Source: Pseudomonas fluorescens
GTDB taxonomy: Bacteria > Pseudomonadota > Gammaproteobacteria > Pseudomonadales > Pseudomonadaceae
DNA length: 64,000 nt
Direction: 5' to 3'
Assembly: GCF_902497775.2 (NCBI RefSeq)
Contig: NZ_OZ024668.1
Coordinates: 4,014,326-4,078,325, forward strand
Part shown: piece after piece, positions 7,013-17,504 of the stretch
Numbering within the stretch: position 1 is the first letter of the stretch
How the letters are laid out: every line of letters starts with the position of its first letter
Notes under the pieces: model-generated
The model's database searches: none
Told to the model about the DNA's origin: nothing
What the model saw: only the letters and a program-made list of their open reading frames with translations
Position numbers and translations under genes: made by a program

Positions 7013-9226
7013 ATGACAAGCGAACTCGCCCCTGGTCGTCCTTCCCGCCCCTTCATGGCCTCGGCACTGGGCCTTGCCGTCGCCTCGGCCTCAAGCTACG
7101 CCGTCGCCGACAAAGCCCCGGCCTCCCCGCTGCAATTGGAAAACATCAACGTCGACGCCCAGGCCGGCGGCGACTACAAGACCGAGCGTTCAGCCTCGAG
7201 CAAGTACGCTACATCGCTGCTCGACACGCCCCAGACCATTACCGTGGTGCCCTCCCAGGTGATCAAGGAGCAGCAGGCCCTGAGCCTGCGCCAGGTCCTG
7301 TCCAACGTTTCCGGCATCACCTTCAATGCCGGCGAAGGCGGTGGCGGGTCGGGCGACAGCATCAACATCCGCGGCTTCTCGGCCAACAGCAACATCCAGA
7401 TCGACGGCCTGCGTGACAGCGCGCAGACCAACCGTACCGACACCTTCAATGTCGAGCAGGTCGAAGTCATCAAGGGGCCCAACTCGGTGTTCGGCGGTGC
7501 CGGCACCAGCGGCGGCAGCATCAACATCATCAGCAAGCAGCCCCAGGACCAGGCCTTCACCCGCCTGGGCGGCAGCGTCGGCACCGACAACTACTACCGC
7601 ATGACCCTGGACAGCAACCAGCCGCTGGAAGGCGTGGGCCAAGACAGCGCGTTTCGCATCAACCTCATGGGCCATCAGAACGATGTCGCCGGCCGCGAGC
7701 AGATCGACCGTGAACGCTGGGCTATCGCCCCGTCCCTGCGCCTGGGCCTGAGCGAGTCCACGCGCCTGACCCTGAGCGCCTTCCACCAGGTCGATGACAA
7801 CCTGCCTGACTACGGTGTACCGGCCCTGGACGGCAAACGCCTGGCGGGGGTTAGCCGTGAGGACTATTTCGGCTGGAAGAACCTCGACAAGGAGGAGATC
7901 GAGCAAAGCTCGTTCACCGCCAACTTCGAGCACGACTTCAACGACAACCTGCGCTTGCAGAACCTCACGCGCTACAGCCATATTGCCCGCGATACCACGG
8001 TGTCGGCTTCCCACGTCAACACCACCGGCCTGCCCCCGGGCCGTTACCGCCCGGCAGGCCCGCAAGGCTATGGCCGCGACGCGACCACCGAAATGTGGAT
8101 CAACCAGACCAACTTGATCAGCAATTTCAACCTGCTGGGCATGCGCCACGACCTGGTCAGCGGCATGGAAGTCTCACGTGAAACCATGGACCTGAAAACC
8201 TACGGCTATGGGCTGAGCAACGCCCTGTATCCCGCCAATGGTTACGACCTGAGCAACCCGCCAGGGCACTGGTCGGGGCCAGCCAACAAAGCCACCAGCG
8301 GCTATACCGACACCGAACTGACCAACCAGGCGCTGTACCTGTTCGACACCATTGCCCTGCATGAGCAATGGGACCTGAACTTGGGCCTGCGCTACGACAA
8401 GTTCAAGGGCAAAGCCAAAGGCTACGACGCTGCGCATGTACGCACCTCCGACTTCGACTCCACCGACGAGAAGCTCAGCGGGCGCGCCGGGCTGGTCTAC
8501 AAGCCCACCGAGAACGGCCGTATCTACCTGGCCTGGGGCAACTCCTTCAACCCCTCGGCAGAAAGCCTGGCCTCTAGCGGCGGCGGCCTGAGCGCTAGCA
8601 CCGAGAACCTCGCCCCGGAGAAAAACGAGACCTGGGAACTGGGGACCAAATGGGAGTTGCTCGACAAACGCCTGGAGCTGGACGCAGCGCTGTTTCGGGT
8701 AGAGAAGACCAACGCCCGCGAAACCATGGCCGACGGCTCGACCCAGCTGGCCGGCAAGCAGCGGGTTCAGGGTGTGGAAGTCGGGGTTACCGGGCATATC
8801 ACTGAGCAGTGGGACGTGTTCGCCAACTACACCTTCCTCGACAGTGAAACCCTCAAGGCCGCCAATACCGCAGCCGGCATTGCCCGCGAAGGCCAGGCCC
8901 TGGGCAACACCCCACCGCGCTCGCTCAACCTGTGGACCACCTACGAGCTGCCTGCCGGCTGGACCCTGGGCTACGGCGCGCGCTACGTCAGCGAACGCAA
9001 CGTGACCTCCAGCACCAGCGCCAAGCTTGACGCCTACTGGCTGCACAACGCCATGGTGGCGTACCGGGTCAACGACGACCTCGACCTGCAGCTGAACGTC
9101 AACAACCTGTTCGACAAGGACTACGTCGAACGTGTGCGCCAGCAGAACGGTACCGATGCGCGCTCTTCAGCCATCGAGTATGGCGATGCGCGTTCGGCGA
9201 TTCTCTCGGCGACCTACGCGTTCTGA
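7013..9226 (+). CDS. TonB-dependent siderophore receptor (Fiu/PiuA-like)
   Basis: A 737-residue outer-membrane gated channel for ferric siderophores. It has a signal region (about 1-33, MASALGLAVASASSYAVA), a plug domain (about 60-165: LDTPQTITVVPSQVIKEQQ, then SINIRGFSANSNIQIDGLRD) and a 22-strand barrel ending in the C-terminal Phe of SATYAF. Short spacing between signal and plug means there is no N-terminal signalling domain, so it should not work with its own sigma/anti-sigma pair. The plug resembles catecholate receptors of the Fiu/PiuA group, but the ligand is not provable here. A Fur box lies upstream and a terminator follows. Confidence 0.9.
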   Translation: MTSELAPGRPSRPFMASALGLAVASASSYAVADKAPASPLQLENINVDAQAGGDYKTERSASSKYATSLLDTPQTITVVPSQVIKEQQALSLRQVLSNVSGITFNAGEGGGGSGDSINIRGFSANSNIQIDGLRDSAQTNRTDTFNVEQVEVIKGPNSVFGGAGTSGGSINIISKQPQDQAFTRLGGSVGTDNYYRMTLDSNQPLEGVGQDSAFRINLMGHQNDVAGREQIDRERWAIAPSLRLGLSESTRLTLSAFHQVDDNLPDYGVPALDGKRLAGVSREDYFGWKNLDKEEIEQSSFTANFEHDFNDNLRLQNLTRYSHIARDTTVSASHVNTTGLPPGRYRPAGPQGYGRDATTEMWINQTNLISNFNLLGMRHDLVSGMEVSRETMDLKTYGYGLSNALYPANGYDLSNPPGHWSGPANKATSGYTDTELTNQALYLFDTIALHEQWDLNLGLRYDKFKGKAKGYDAAHVRTSDFDSTDEKLSGRAGLVYKPTENGRIYLAWGNSFNPSAESLASSGGGLSASTENLAPEKNETWELGTKWELLDKRLELDAALFRVEKTNARETMADGSTQLAGKQRVQGVEVGVTGHITEQWDVFANYTFLDSETLKAANTAAGIAREGQALGNTPPRSLNLWTTYELPAGWTLGYGARYVSERNVTSSTSAKLDAYWLHNAMVAYRVNDDLDLQLNVNNLFDKDYVERVRQQNGTDARSSAIEYGDARSAILSATYAF

Positions 9227-9265
9227 TTGGTCGAATCATCGCACCGCCGCTCCCGCAGAAACGAA

Positions 9266-9297
9266 AAAGCCCGCGACCTTTGCAGGACGCGGGCTTT
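9266..9297. terminator. bidirectional intrinsic terminator
   Basis: AAAGCCCGCG pairs with CGCGGGCTTT across a 12-base loop, with A/T tracts on both sides. It sits between the receptor gene and the convergent tRNA-Lys, so it can serve both. Confidence 0.75.
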
Positions 9298-9310
9298 CTC
9301 TTACAGCGTA

Positions 9311-9386
9311 TGGTGGGTCGTGTAGGATTCGAACCTACGACCAATTGGTTAAAAGCCAACTGCTCTACCAACTGAGCTAACGACCC
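9311..9386 (-). tRNA. tRNA-Lys (anticodon TTT)
   Basis: 76 bases including an encoded CCA. On the minus strand the acceptor stem GGGTCGT pairs with ACGACCC. The D-arm GCTCAGTTGGTAGAGC, the anticodon loop CTTTTAA (anticodon TTT) and the T-arm GGTTCGAATCC are all standard. It lies downstream of queC on the same strand. Confidence 0.97.
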
Positions 9387-9447
9387 GTTGGATGGCGCGT
9401 ATAATACTGATTTCTAACAGGAAATCAACACCCCATCGCAAAATAAT

Positions 9448-10122
9448 TTAAAAATATCTTGTCGGGTCCTCTACACCGGCGGCTTTGAAGCCGTCAGCGC
9501 GCAGGCGGCAGCTGTCACATTTGCCACAGGCGCGGCCTTCATCGTCGGCCTGATAGCAGGAAACGGTCAGGCTGTAATCCACGCCGTGGGCCATGCCGGC
9601 CTGAACGATCTGCGCCTTGCTGAGGTTCTGCAGCGGCGCCTGGATGCGGAAACCGTTTCCTTCGACACCAGCCTTGGTGGCAAGGTTTGCCATGCGCTCG
9701 AAAGCCTCGACGAACTCCGGACGGCAATCCGGGTAGCCGGAGTAATCCACGGCATTGACGCCGATGAAGATATCACGCGCCTCAAGCACCTCTGCCCAGC
9801 CCAGGGCCAGGGACAGGAATACGGTGTTGCGTGCTGGCACGTAGGTGACCGGAATGCCTTCGCTCGGCGCTTCGGGTACATCAATGCTGCTGTCGGTCAG
9901 GGCCGAGCCGCCAATACCGTCCAGGTTCAGACCGATAACCTTGTGCTCGACCACGCCCAGGTCGCGGGCAACCCGCGCTGCGGCGTTCAGCTCAGCGCGA
10001 TGGCGCTGGCCATAGTCGAAGCTCATGGTGTAGCAGCTGTAGCCTTCGGCCTTGGCCATGGCGACGACGGTGGCCGAGTCCAGGCCGCCGGAAAGCAGAA
10101 TTACCGCACGTTTTTCAGTCAT
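9448..10122 (-). CDS. queC: 7-cyano-7-deazaguanine synthase QueC
   Basis: A 224-residue enzyme converting 7-carboxy-7-deazaguanine to preQ0 with ATP and ammonia, in the queuosine tRNA-modification pathway. It has the PP-loop SGGLDSATV (about residues 11-19), the family motif SFDYGQRH, and a C-terminal zinc-binding Cys cluster (C-x(9)-CGKCDSC, about 193-208). The length is normal. It follows queE, the preceding pathway step, by 13 bases on the same strand. Confidence 0.97.
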   Translation of the reverse strand: MTEKRAVILLSGGLDSATVVAMAKAEGYSCYTMSFDYGQRHRAELNAAARVARDLGVVEHKVIGLNLDGIGGSALTDSSIDVPEAPSEGIPVTYVPARNTVFLSLALGWAEVLEARDIFIGVNAVDYSGYPDCRPEFVEAFERMANLATKAGVEGNGFRIQAPLQNLSKAQIVQAGMAHGVDYSLTVSCYQADDEGRACGKCDSCRLRADGFKAAGVEDPTRYF

Positions 10123-10135
10123 TGCATCACTCCTG

Positions 10136-10783
10136 TCAGCGTCCCGGTTCGTCGTTCCACAGCAGCTTGTGCAGCTGCATCTGGAAGCGAACCGGCAAAT
10201 TATCGGCCACGATCCAGTCGGCCAGGTCCGTTGCGCTCACCTGGTGGTGGCTTGGCGAGAAGAGTACATCGCCAGCACGTTTTTCCAGGCCGTACTGGAT
10301 GAGTTTGGACACCGCCCAGTCGTAGTCCTCACGGGAACAGATGACGAACTTGACCTGATCGTTGCGAGTCAGCAGCTCGATGTTCTCGTATCGGTTACGG
10401 TGCACTTCCTCGGAGCCCGGGGTTTTCAGGTCGACCACGCGACTGACCCGGGTATCGACCCTGGAAATATCCAGGGCGCCGCTGGTCTCCAGCGACACCT
10501 CGTAACCGGCGTCACACAGTTGCTTGAGCAAAGGAATGGCATTGGGCTGGGCCAGCGGTTCACCACCGGTGACGCAGACATAGCGCGGCTTGAAGCCGGC
10601 GACCTGTTCGAGAATCGAGTCGAGGGTGCGGATACTGCCACCACTGAATGCGTACTCGCTGTCGCAATACTGGCAACGCAGCGGGCAGCCGGTGAGGCGG
10701 ACGAATACCGTGGGCAGCCCAGCGGTACGCGTTTCACCCTGCAAAGAGTAAAAAACTTCGGTAATGCGTAATGTGTCTTGCAT
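10136..10783 (-). CDS. queE: 7-carboxy-7-deazaguanine synthase QueE
   Basis: A 215-residue radical SAM enzyme making 7-carboxy-7-deazaguanine, the step before QueC. Motifs: [19 protein letters not shown] near the N-terminus, the three cluster cysteines in [10 protein letters not shown] (about residues 28-36), and the SAM-binding VTGGEPL (about 74-80). I use the ATG that gives MQDTLRITE; an in-frame GTG three codons earlier has no better ribosome site. It is separated from cpoB by a terminator, so queE-queC is probably a distinct unit. Confidence 0.96.
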   Translation of the reverse strand: MQDTLRITEVFYSLQGETRTAGLPTVFVRLTGCPLRCQYCDSEYAFSGGSIRTLDSILEQVAGFKPRYVCVTGGEPLAQPNAIPLLKQLCDAGYEVSLETSGALDISRVDTRVSRVVDLKTPGSEEVHRNRYENIELLTRNDQVKFVICSREDYDWAVSKLIQYGLEKRAGDVLFSPSHHQVSATDLADWIVADNLPVRFQMQLHKLLWNDEPGR

Positions 10784-10901
10784 AGTCGCCACGGGCGTAA
10801 CAGCTAAACAGGCTGTCCGCCTCCGTCAGGCACCGCTGAGAACCCGTCATCGCGTAGTTCACAGCAGCGTGTTTCATAAAAGGGCAGTGATTCTAACGAA
10901 A

Positions 10902-10924
10902 AAACCCGCGACTAGCGCGGGTTT
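10902..10924 (-). terminator. intrinsic terminator of the tol-pal operon
   Basis: On the minus strand AAACCCGCG and CGCGGGTTT flank a five-base loop and are followed by a T run. It lies 17 bases past the cpoB stop. Confidence 0.85.
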
Positions 10925-10941
10925 CTTTTAAAACGGCTGGT

Positions 10942-11772
10942 TCAGAGCTTTTGCAGATCGCGCTGGGCCAGTTGTGCAGCCGAGGTACCCGGGTACTGGG
11001 TGACCACCTGCTGGAGAATGCCCTTGACCCGATCGGTGTGACCCAGGCGGCGTTCTACGTCGGCCAGCTTGTACAGCGAATCCGGCACCTTGTTGTGCTT
11101 GGGATACAGCTGGCTGACCTTGGCGAAGGCTTGCCCTGCGGCTTGCAGGTCACCCTTGGCCAGGTTTACTTCACCGAGCCAGTACTGGGCGTTGCCGGCG
11201 TACTGGCTGTTCGGGTACTTGCGCAGGAAGGCGTTGAACGCCTGGCTGGCCTTGTCGAAGTCCTTGGCTTTGATCAGGTCGAAAGCAGCGTCGTAGTAGA
11301 GCTTCTCTTTCGCCGGGTCGCCAGGTTCGCTGCTGGCGGCAGGCTGTTGGCCGGTGGCAGCACCAGCGGCAGCGCCTGCAGCAGCACCGGCAGCAGCTTC
11401 GCCACCGGCTGGGGAATTGGTAGGAGTGGCGGCAGGTGCAACACCGCTTCCGATACGCCGATCCAGGTCCTGGTAACGCTCCAGGCTCTCCTGCTTCATG
11501 CGTGAGACATCATTTTGCAGCTCTTCAATGATGCCTTGTTGACGCGCTATCTGCTCCTGCATTTGCTGCAGTTGCATGAACAGCTGGCCCTGTGCCGAGG
11601 CAGGGGCCGTAACCCCTCCCCCGGCATAGGCGCCGTTCGTACCATAACCCGCGGGCGGATAGCTGCTTGCGCCGCTATAGCCTGCGTTGTCATCAACAAC
11701 AGGAACCTCAGCCCAGGCCATGAGAGGCAGGGTGAGAGCCAGGACGGTTACAGCACGACGGCACGTTCGCAT
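10942..11772 (-). CDS. cpoB: Tol-Pal coordinator CpoB (YbgF)
   Basis: A 276-residue periplasmic protein that links Tol-Pal energy to peptidoglycan synthesis during constriction. It has a signal peptide (about 1-22), an N-terminal coiled coil for trimerisation (LFMQLQQMQEQIARQQGIIE, about 64-105), an Ala/Gly-rich linker (GGEAAAGAAAGAAAGAATGQ, about 123-145), and TPR repeats in the C-terminal ~120 residues (KLYYDAAFDLIKAKDFDKAS; AQYWLGEVNLAKGDLQAAGQ). It is the last gene of the tol-pal operon, six bases after pal. Confidence 0.95.
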   Translation of the reverse strand: MRTCRRAVTVLALTLPLMAWAEVPVVDDNAGYSGASSYPPAGYGTNGAYAGGGVTAPASAQGQLFMQLQQMQEQIARQQGIIEELQNDVSRMKQESLERYQDLDRRIGSGVAPAATPTNSPAGGEAAAGAAAGAAAGAATGQQPAASSEPGDPAKEKLYYDAAFDLIKAKDFDKASQAFNAFLRKYPNSQYAGNAQYWLGEVNLAKGDLQAAGQAFAKVSQLYPKHNKVPDSLYKLADVERRLGHTDRVKGILQQVVTQYPGTSAAQLAQRDLQKL

Positions 11773-11778
11773 ATCGAA

Positions 11779-12276
11779 TTACTTACGCAGTTCGACGCGA
11801 CGGTTCTGAGCCCAGGACTGCTCGTCGTTACCGGTAGCAACTGGACGCTCTTCGCCGTAGGAAACCAGTTCCAGCTGGGCAGGAGAAACGCCTTGCAGTA
11901 CCAGGTAGCGTTGAACGGCTTTCGCACGACGCTCGCCCAGAGCCATGTTGTATTCGCGAGTACCACGCTCGTCGGTGTTACCTTCCAGCACGACGCGAGC
12001 GCCGTTGCCTTTCAGGTCCTTGGCATGAACGTCCAGAGCGCGCATGGCTTCTGGCTTCAGGTCCGAGCTGTCGTATTCGAAGTAGAAGGTGGTGATTGCG
12101 CGCAGAGCAGCTTCTTCGCTCAGGCTGCCGTCAACAGCGCCAGTGTTGGCACCGTAGCCAGCGTTAGGATCGACTTGGCCTTGACCAGCGTCATCACCGC
12201 CCTTGGAGGAGCAACCTACAGCTACGGCCATGGCCAGAGCCAGCGCAGCAAACTTACCAAACTTCAGCATTTCCAT
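11779..12276 (-). CDS. pal: peptidoglycan-associated lipoprotein Pal (OprL)
   Basis: A 165-residue outer-membrane lipoprotein with lipobox AVAVGCSS (Cys about 22) and an OmpA-like peptidoglycan-binding domain (about 60-165). The domain includes [40 protein letters not shown] and the terminal NRRVELRK. It binds TolB and the cell wall, holding the outer membrane to the peptidoglycan. It comes between tolB and cpoB on the same strand, the standard order. Confidence 0.97.
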   Translation of the reverse strand: MEMLKFGKFAALALAMAVAVGCSSKGGDDAGQGQVDPNAGYGANTGAVDGSLSEEAALRAITTFYFEYDSSDLKPEAMRALDVHAKDLKGNGARVVLEGNTDERGTREYNMALGERRAKAVQRYLVLQGVSPAQLELVSYGEERPVATGNDEQSWAQNRRVELRK

Positions 12277-12328
12277 CGTGAAACTCCTAATGAACCCCAG
12301 TGTGTTAAGTAAAACGTAAAGCGCCGCG

Positions 12329-13630
12329 TCAGTTCAGGTAAGGGGACCAGGACGGTTCTCTGACTTCGCCTTGAGCGGTAGGAAGCGGGAGCCTCACGCG
12401 TCCGTTGAGAGAGACGAGCATCAAGACTCCCCGGCCCTGCTGGCGGGTGGCGTAGATTAGCATGGTGCCGTTGGGCGCAACAGTGGGTGACTCATCAAGA
12501 CTTGTCTCGGAGAGAATCTTTACACTGCCGCGTTGCAAATCTTGTGCAGCCACTTTGAAGTTGGTGAAACCTTGTTGGCGATGAATCATCACCAGGGTCT
12601 TTTCATCCGCCGACAGTTTAGGGTTGGCGTTGTAGTTACCCACGAAAGTTACCCGCTCTGCACCACCGCCGGAAACATTGGTTTTGTAGATCTGTGGTTT
12701 GCCACCGCGGTCGGAGGTGAAGTAGATGGTCGAACCATCTTTACCCCAGAACGGTTCGGTGTTGATACCAGGACCTGCAGTGACGCGCGACAGCTGACGC
12801 GACCCCATGTTCATCACATAGATGTCCGGGTTGCCGTCCTTGGACAGCACGAACGCCAGGCGCGAACCGTCCGGCGACCAGGCTGGCGCACCGTTGAGGC
12901 CTTCGAAATTGGTGATCTGCTCACGGCGACCGGTGTCGATGTGCTGAACGAAGATGCGCGGACGCTTCTGCTCGAACGACACATAGGCAATGCGCTTGCC
13001 ATCCGGGGCAAAGCGTGGCGACAGGATCGGCTCACGCGACTGCAGCAGGGTTACCGCCCGCGCACCGTCGTAGTCCGAACGCTGCAGGGTGTAACGGGTG
13101 TTGTTGGTCGAGAAGCGCTCGGCAGTCACGTAGAGCATGCGGGTGGAGAACGCACCCTTGATGCCGGTGAGCTTTTCAAACGACTGGTCAGCGATGTAGT
13201 GCGACATGTCGCGCAGTTGATCGACGCTGCCCGAGACGCTGCCGGTCAGCACTTGCTGCTCGGTAGCGACGTTGAACAGGGTGTACTGCACCTGCAGGCG
13301 ACCGCCAGCAGGCACGATGCTGCCGACCATCACGTACTGGGCACCCAGGGCTTTCCAGTCACGGAAGATCACTTCGCTGGCCTGGCTCGGCTGGCTGATC
13401 ATGTTCTGGCGCGGGATCGGCGAGTAATAACCGGAGTTGCGCAGGTCATTACCGATGATGTCAGCCATGTCTTCAGGCAGCACGCTGCCGCCCTGCAGAC
13501 CGAACGGCACGACCGCGATCGGCGTGGCGCGATCGCTGCCGCTGGTGACCAGGATGTTCTTTTCATCTGCTACGGCCAACCCTGCTGCACAGCAGAGAAC
13601 GACCAGCAGTCCTCGAAGAAGGTTAATCAC
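12329..13630 (-). CDS. tolB: Tol-Pal protein TolB
   Basis: A 433-residue periplasmic protein with a signal peptide (about 1-21), an N-terminal TolB domain (about 25-160) and a C-terminal beta-propeller with repeated blades ([55 protein letters not shown]). TolB relays between Pal and TolA. Its start overlaps the tolA stop by four bases (ATGA), showing translational coupling. The length and motifs are normal. Confidence 0.98.
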   Translation of the reverse strand: MINLLRGLLVVLCCAAGLAVADEKNILVTSGSDRATPIAVVPFGLQGGSVLPEDMADIIGNDLRNSGYYSPIPRQNMISQPSQASEVIFRDWKALGAQYVMVGSIVPAGGRLQVQYTLFNVATEQQVLTGSVSGSVDQLRDMSHYIADQSFEKLTGIKGAFSTRMLYVTAERFSTNNTRYTLQRSDYDGARAVTLLQSREPILSPRFAPDGKRIAYVSFEQKRPRIFVQHIDTGRREQITNFEGLNGAPAWSPDGSRLAFVLSKDGNPDIYVMNMGSRQLSRVTAGPGINTEPFWGKDGSTIYFTSDRGGKPQIYKTNVSGGGAERVTFVGNYNANPKLSADEKTLVMIHRQQGFTNFKVAAQDLQRGSVKILSETSLDESPTVAPNGTMLIYATRQQGRGVLMLVSLNGRVRLPLPTAQGEVREPSWSPYLN

Positions 13631-14703
13631 AAGGCTAGATCCTCAGGTGTGAATGTCATCTTGAATGAACGATAGGGATTGAATTCGCTCGGTTTCAAGC
13701 CCTGCATTTCGGTTAAACGACCAATGTTCTTGACCGCTGCCACAGCCGAGCTGTCAAACGGACCGTCACCACTGGAGCGGGCTACGCTCACCGAGGTAAT
13801 GGTGCCGTCCGGCAACATGCCGATCTGCAGGACCACCGTCATGTTCTTGCGCGCAGAAGGCGGACGTGCCCAACCCTCGGCCGCACGTGCACGAATCAGG
13901 TCGTCGAAGTCGCCGGCCACCTGGTCACCCTGCTCGTCAGCCAGGGCTTGCTGCCGTTCGGTGGTGTCGGACAGAAGCTCGGCCAGGGCCTGGGCTTTCT
14001 TGTCTTCCGCCGCCTTGCGGGCTGCATCCTGTGCCTTCTTCTTGGCCGCATCAGCTGCGGCTTTCTTCTTGGCGTCTTCGGCGGCTTTTTTCTTCGCCTC
14101 TTCAGCCGTCGCTTTTTTCTTGGCGTCCTCGGCCGCCTTCTTCTTGGCGTCCTCGGCTGCTTTTTTCTTGGCTTCTTCAGCCGCCTGCTTCTTGGCCTCT
14201 TCGTCAGCCTTTTTCTTGGCTTCCTCTTCGGCCTTCTTCTTGGCGATGTCAGCCTGTTGCTTCTCGGCGGCCTTTTTCGCCTCTTCGGCTTTCTTGGCCT
14301 CGGCGGTTTTCTTCGCTTCCTCGGCCTTCTCGGCCTGCTCGGCTTTCTTCGCCTCGGCTTCGGCGCGCGCCTCTTCGGCCTTTTGAGCCGCTTCTTCTTT
14401 CTTTTGTTCCGCAGCCTTCACTGCCTGCTGCTCGACCTTCTTCTGCTCCATCTGTTCTTCTTCGGTTTGACGCGAAGCAGTCTTCTTGGCCTCACCGGCA
14501 ATCTTCTGATTGGTCTGGGTGGTGGCCTGACTCTTGGATTTCAGCTGGTACAGGGTAGCCTGGACAATAGGCTTGGCCGGCGGCAGTTCCGGGGTCATGG
14601 CAAAGCTGACGAACAGCATGCCGAACACCAGAACGTGCAGCCCAATGGCCCAGACGCTGGGCCAGAAATAGCTTTCCGAGGCGGATGGCTCTCGCTGTTG
14701 CAT
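13627..14703 (-). CDS. tolA: cell-envelope integrity protein TolA
   Basis: A 358-residue inner-membrane protein spanning the periplasm. One N-terminal helix (about 13-35, [17 protein letters not shown]), a long Ala/Lys/Glu-rich helical domain II (about 70-245, repeated [13 protein letters not shown] units), and a C-terminal TolA/TonB-like domain III (about 260-358). TolA carries proton-motive energy from TolQR to TolB-Pal, and is also the import route for many group A colicins and filamentous phages. It shares one base with the tolR stop and four with the tolB start. The repeats in domain II give internal DNA repetition. Confidence 0.97.
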   Translation of the reverse strand: MQQREPSASESYFWPSVWAIGLHVLVFGMLFVSFAMTPELPPAKPIVQATLYQLKSKSQATTQTNQKIAGEAKKTASRQTEEEQMEQKKVEQQAVKAAEQKKEEAAQKAEEARAEAEAKKAEQAEKAEEAKKTAEAKKAEEAKKAAEKQQADIAKKKAEEEAKKKADEEAKKQAAEEAKKKAAEDAKKKAAEDAKKKATAEEAKKKAAEDAKKKAAADAAKKKAQDAARKAAEDKKAQALAELLSDTTERQQALADEQGDQVAGDFDDLIRARAAEGWARPPSARKNMTVVLQIGMLPDGTITSVSVARSSGDGPFDSSAVAAVKNIGRLTEMQGLKPSEFNPYRSFKMTFTPEDLAL

Positions 14704-15155
14704 CAGGGCGCCTCGGTAATCAGGCCAACGTTACCGACACCTGCCTTCTGCAACCCGCCCATGGCACCCATGACCGCGCCGTAGTCAACGGACTTGTCGC
14801 CACGGATGAAGACCTGGGTCTGCTTGCCCTGGCTACGGCCGGCGCTGATGATCTTGGTCACGGCGTCGGTCATTTGCGGCAAGGTCATGGCCTTGTCCAT
14901 CTGCTTGTCGGTGTCGACTTCGCTGCCAAGGTTCCAGAAGTAGGTCTTGTCAGCCTTGATCGAAATGGTCAGGACCTGGACGTTGTTGTCCTGCGGCAAG
15001 GCTTCACTGGAAACCTTGGGCAGGTCGACCTTCACGCCCTGGTTGAGCATCGGTGCGGTCACCATGAAAATCACCAGCAGTACCAGCATCACGTCGATGT
15101 ATGGCACCACGTTCATTTCGGCGACCGGCTTGCGTTTGTGGCGAACTCGGGCCAT
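14703..15155 (-). CDS. tolR: Tol-Pal protein TolR
   Basis: A 150-residue ExbD-family protein with one N-terminal membrane helix (VVPYIDVMLVLLVIFMVTAP, about residues 16-35) that carries the proton-channel Asp, and a periplasmic domain. With TolQ it forms the proton-driven motor. It lies 14 bases after tolQ and overlaps tolA by one base. Confidence 0.97.
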   Translation of the reverse strand: MARVRHKRKPVAEMNVVPYIDVMLVLLVIFMVTAPMLNQGVKVDLPKVSSEALPQDNNVQVLTISIKADKTYFWNLGSEVDTDKQMDKAMTLPQMTDAVTKIISAGRSQGKQTQVFIRGDKSVDYGAVMGAMGGLQKAGVGNVGLITEAP

Positions 15156-15169
15156 GGGCTTTTACCTGA

Positions 15170-15865
15170 TCACTCTTCGCTGGTGTGCACTTTACGGTGC
15201 AGGATGGCCTGGAACTCGTCGGCGAACGTGTAGTAACGGCCGATCAAGACTTCACTGCGGGCAGCGAAACGGTTGTAGGCAATAACCGCAGGGATCGCGG
15301 CGAACAGGCCAATCGCGGTGGCGATCAGGGCTTCGGCGATACCCGGGGCCACGGTGGCCAGGGTCGCTTGCTGCGCCGAGGCCAGGCCACGGAAGGAGTT
15401 CATGATGCCCCACACGGTACCGAACAGACCGATGTACGGGCTGGTGGAACCGACAGTGGCGAGGAACGGCAGGCTCTGCTCGAGCTTCTCTTCCTCACGG
15501 GAGATGGCGACGCGCATGGCCCGGCCAACGCCTTCCATGACCGCGTCAGGGTCGACGCCTGGCTGCTGGCGCAGACGCGAGAACTCCTTGAAGCCGGCAC
15601 GGAACACCTGCTCTACGCCCGAATCCGGGTCTGGGTTGCTGCCAGCCTGACGATACAGCTTGGACAGGTCGATCCCCGACCAGAAGCGCTCTTCAAAGCT
15701 GTCCAGCGCACGACGACCGGCGCGCAGCATGGTGCTGCGCTGAAAAATCATGATCCATGACGTGACCGATGCGGCCACCAGAATCAGCATGACCAGCTGT
15801 ACCACGATGCTGGCATTGCTGACCAGGCTCCACATGGAGGTATGGTCGACGACGTTAGCTTCCAC
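15170..15865 (-). CDS. tolQ: Tol-Pal protein TolQ
   Basis: A 231-residue ExbB/MotA-family membrane protein with three predicted helices (about 16-38, 134-158, 172-195). Conserved features include LPFLATVGSTSPYIGLFGTV and ALIATAIGLFAAIPAVIAYN. It forms the stator around TolR. Its start is two bases after the ybgC stop. Confidence 0.97.
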   Translation of the reverse strand: MEANVVDHTSMWSLVSNASIVVQLVMLILVAASVTSWIMIFQRSTMLRAGRRALDSFEERFWSGIDLSKLYRQAGSNPDPDSGVEQVFRAGFKEFSRLRQQPGVDPDAVMEGVGRAMRVAISREEEKLEQSLPFLATVGSTSPYIGLFGTVWGIMNSFRGLASAQQATLATVAPGIAEALIATAIGLFAAIPAVIAYNRFAARSEVLIGRYYTFADEFQAILHRKVHTSEE

Positions 15866-15867
15866 GC

Positions 15868-16323
15868 TTAATCTCCTGCATTTGAATGAGTACCCGGATC
15901 GCCCGCCTCGACAAAGGCCGCGCGCAGCGCTTGGGGAATGGCCCGGGGTTTGAAAGTATCGGCGCGCACACAGGCCACCAGGAACTGCCCCTCACAGAGC
16001 AGCGTTGCATCTTTTTCGCGCCACACCTGCTGCTTGAAGCGCAGGCTGGCGCGGTTCAATTCAAGCACTTGCGCGGTAACCCGCAACTCGTCGTCCAGCC
16101 GCGCTGGCGCGTGATAGCGCGCCTCGCTGGAATGGACCACAAACAGCAGGTTGTCCTGCGCCAGTGCCGACTGGGCAAAGCCCAGGTCACGCAACCGCTC
16201 GGTGCGGGCACGTTCCATGAATTTCAGGTAATTGACGTAATACACCACGCCGCCGGCATCGGTATCTTCGTAATAGACACGACAACGATGTGCGAACGGC
16301 TCTAGCTCATTTTGCGCGCGCAT
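15868..16323 (-). CDS. ybgC: acyl-CoA thioesterase YbgC
   Basis: A 151-residue hot-dog-fold thioesterase, first gene of the tol-pal operon. The active-site motif [19 protein letters not shown] (about residues 17-35) contains the catalytic Asp of the 4-hydroxybenzoyl-CoA type. It is thought to act on acyl-CoA or acyl-ACP and to associate with phospholipid enzymes; its link to Tol-Pal function is not settled. A 125-base gap separates it from ruvB and may hold the operon promoter. Confidence 0.95.
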   Translation of the reverse strand: MRAQNELEPFAHRCRVYYEDTDAGGVVYYVNYLKFMERARTERLRDLGFAQSALAQDNLLFVVHSSEARYHAPARLDDELRVTAQVLELNRASLRFKQQVWREKDATLLCEGQFLVACVRADTFKPRAIPQALRAAFVEAGDPGTHSNAGD

Positions 16324-16448
16324 ACTCTAGTGCTAACTCCTCAGCTTGCCAATCCGCCCCGGCAACTGTTTTTCATCGATTATGTCGTATTGCCAGCGCG
16401 ACTGAGGCATGCCCGCGGATAGGACCACAGAAACGCTGGATAAATCTG

Positions 16449-17504
16449 TCATTCATCGGCCTGGGCGGAAAAACCCTCGCCACCGATCGATTCGCCCAGG
16501 CGGTTGGGAATGTTCAAGCCGAAATGCAGGTAGGCGTGGCGGGTCACCACCCTGCCCCGGGGCGTGCGCATGATGTAGCCCTGCTGGATCAGGTAGGGCT
16601 CGAGTACGTCCTCGATGGTGTGACGCTCTTCGCTGATGGCCGCAGCCAGGCTGTCGACCCCGACCGGGCCGCCGTCGAACTTCTCGATCATGGTCAGCAG
16701 CAGGCGCCGGTCCTGGTGATCGAAGCCGCGCTCGTCGACATCCAGCAGGTTCAGCGCCATGTCGGCCACCGGCTTGGTGATATGGCCCTTGCCACGCACT
16801 TCGGCGTAGTCGCGCACCCGGCGCAGCAGACGGTTGGCGATCCGCGGCGTGCCACGGGCCCGACGGGCGATCTCGAAGGCGCCTTCGTCTTCGATCGGCA
16901 AGCCCAGAATGCCACCGGAACGGCTGACGATGGTCGCCAGGTCCTCGGTGTTGTAGAACTCCAGGCGCTGGACGATGCCGAAGCGGTCACGCAGCGGATT
17001 GGTCAGCATGCCGGCGCGGGTGGTGGCGCCGACCAGGGTGAAGGGCGGCAGGTCGAGCTTGATCGAGCGCGCAGCCGGCCCTTCGCCAATCATGATGTCG
17101 AGCTGGAAGTCTTCCATGGCCGGGTACAGCACTTCTTCGACGATAGGCGACAGCCGATGGATTTCGTCGATGAACAACACATCGTGAGGCTCGAGATTGG
17201 TCAGCAAGGCAGCCAGGTCGCCCGGGCGTTCGAGGATCGGCCCCGAGGTGCTCTTGATCGATACGCCCATCTCCTGGGCAATGATGTTGGCCAAGGTGGT
17301 CTTGCCCAAACCCGGCGGGCCGAAGATCAGGGTGTGGTCGAGGGATTCGTTGCGCCCGCGAGCGGCCTGGATGAACAGCGCCATCTGTTCACGCACCACC
17401 GGCTGGCCGATGTATTCGGCCAGGCGCAAGGGGCGGATCGCCCGGTCCTGGACCTCTTCACGGTCGCGCCCGGTGGCGGCTATCAGTCGATCGGCTTCAA
17501 TCAC
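16449..17504 (-). CDS. ruvB: Holliday junction helicase motor RuvB
   Basis: A 351-residue AAA+ ATPase that drives branch migration at Holliday junctions with RuvA. It has Walker [11 protein letters not shown] (about 65-74), Walker [10 protein letters not shown], sensor LVGATTRAG, and a C-terminal winged-helix with [17 protein letters not shown]. The length is normal. It starts next to the ruvA stop, so the two are coupled. Confidence 0.98.
   Translation of the reverse strand: MIEADRLIAATGRDREEVQDRAIRPLRLAEYIGQPVVREQMALFIQAARGRNESLDHTLIFGPPGLGKTTLANIIAQEMGVSIKSTSGPILERPGDLAALLTNLEPHDVLFIDEIHRLSPIVEEVLYPAMEDFQLDIMIGEGPAARSIKLDLPPFTLVGATTRAGMLTNPLRDRFGIVQRLEFYNTEDLATIVSRSGGILGLPIEDEGAFEIARRARGTPRIANRLLRRVRDYAEVRGKGHITKPVADMALNLLDVDERGFDHQDRRLLLTMIEKFDGGPVGVDSLAAAISEERHTIEDVLEPYLIQQGYIMRTPRGRVVTRHAYLHFGLNIPNRLGESIGGEGFSAQADE

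Noticed and set aside
14040..14420. Dense short repeats with CTTCTTGGC units
   Set aside because: These are the coding repeats of TolA domain II (Ala-Lys-Lys helices), not a satellite or CRISPR array. No spacer structure is seen.
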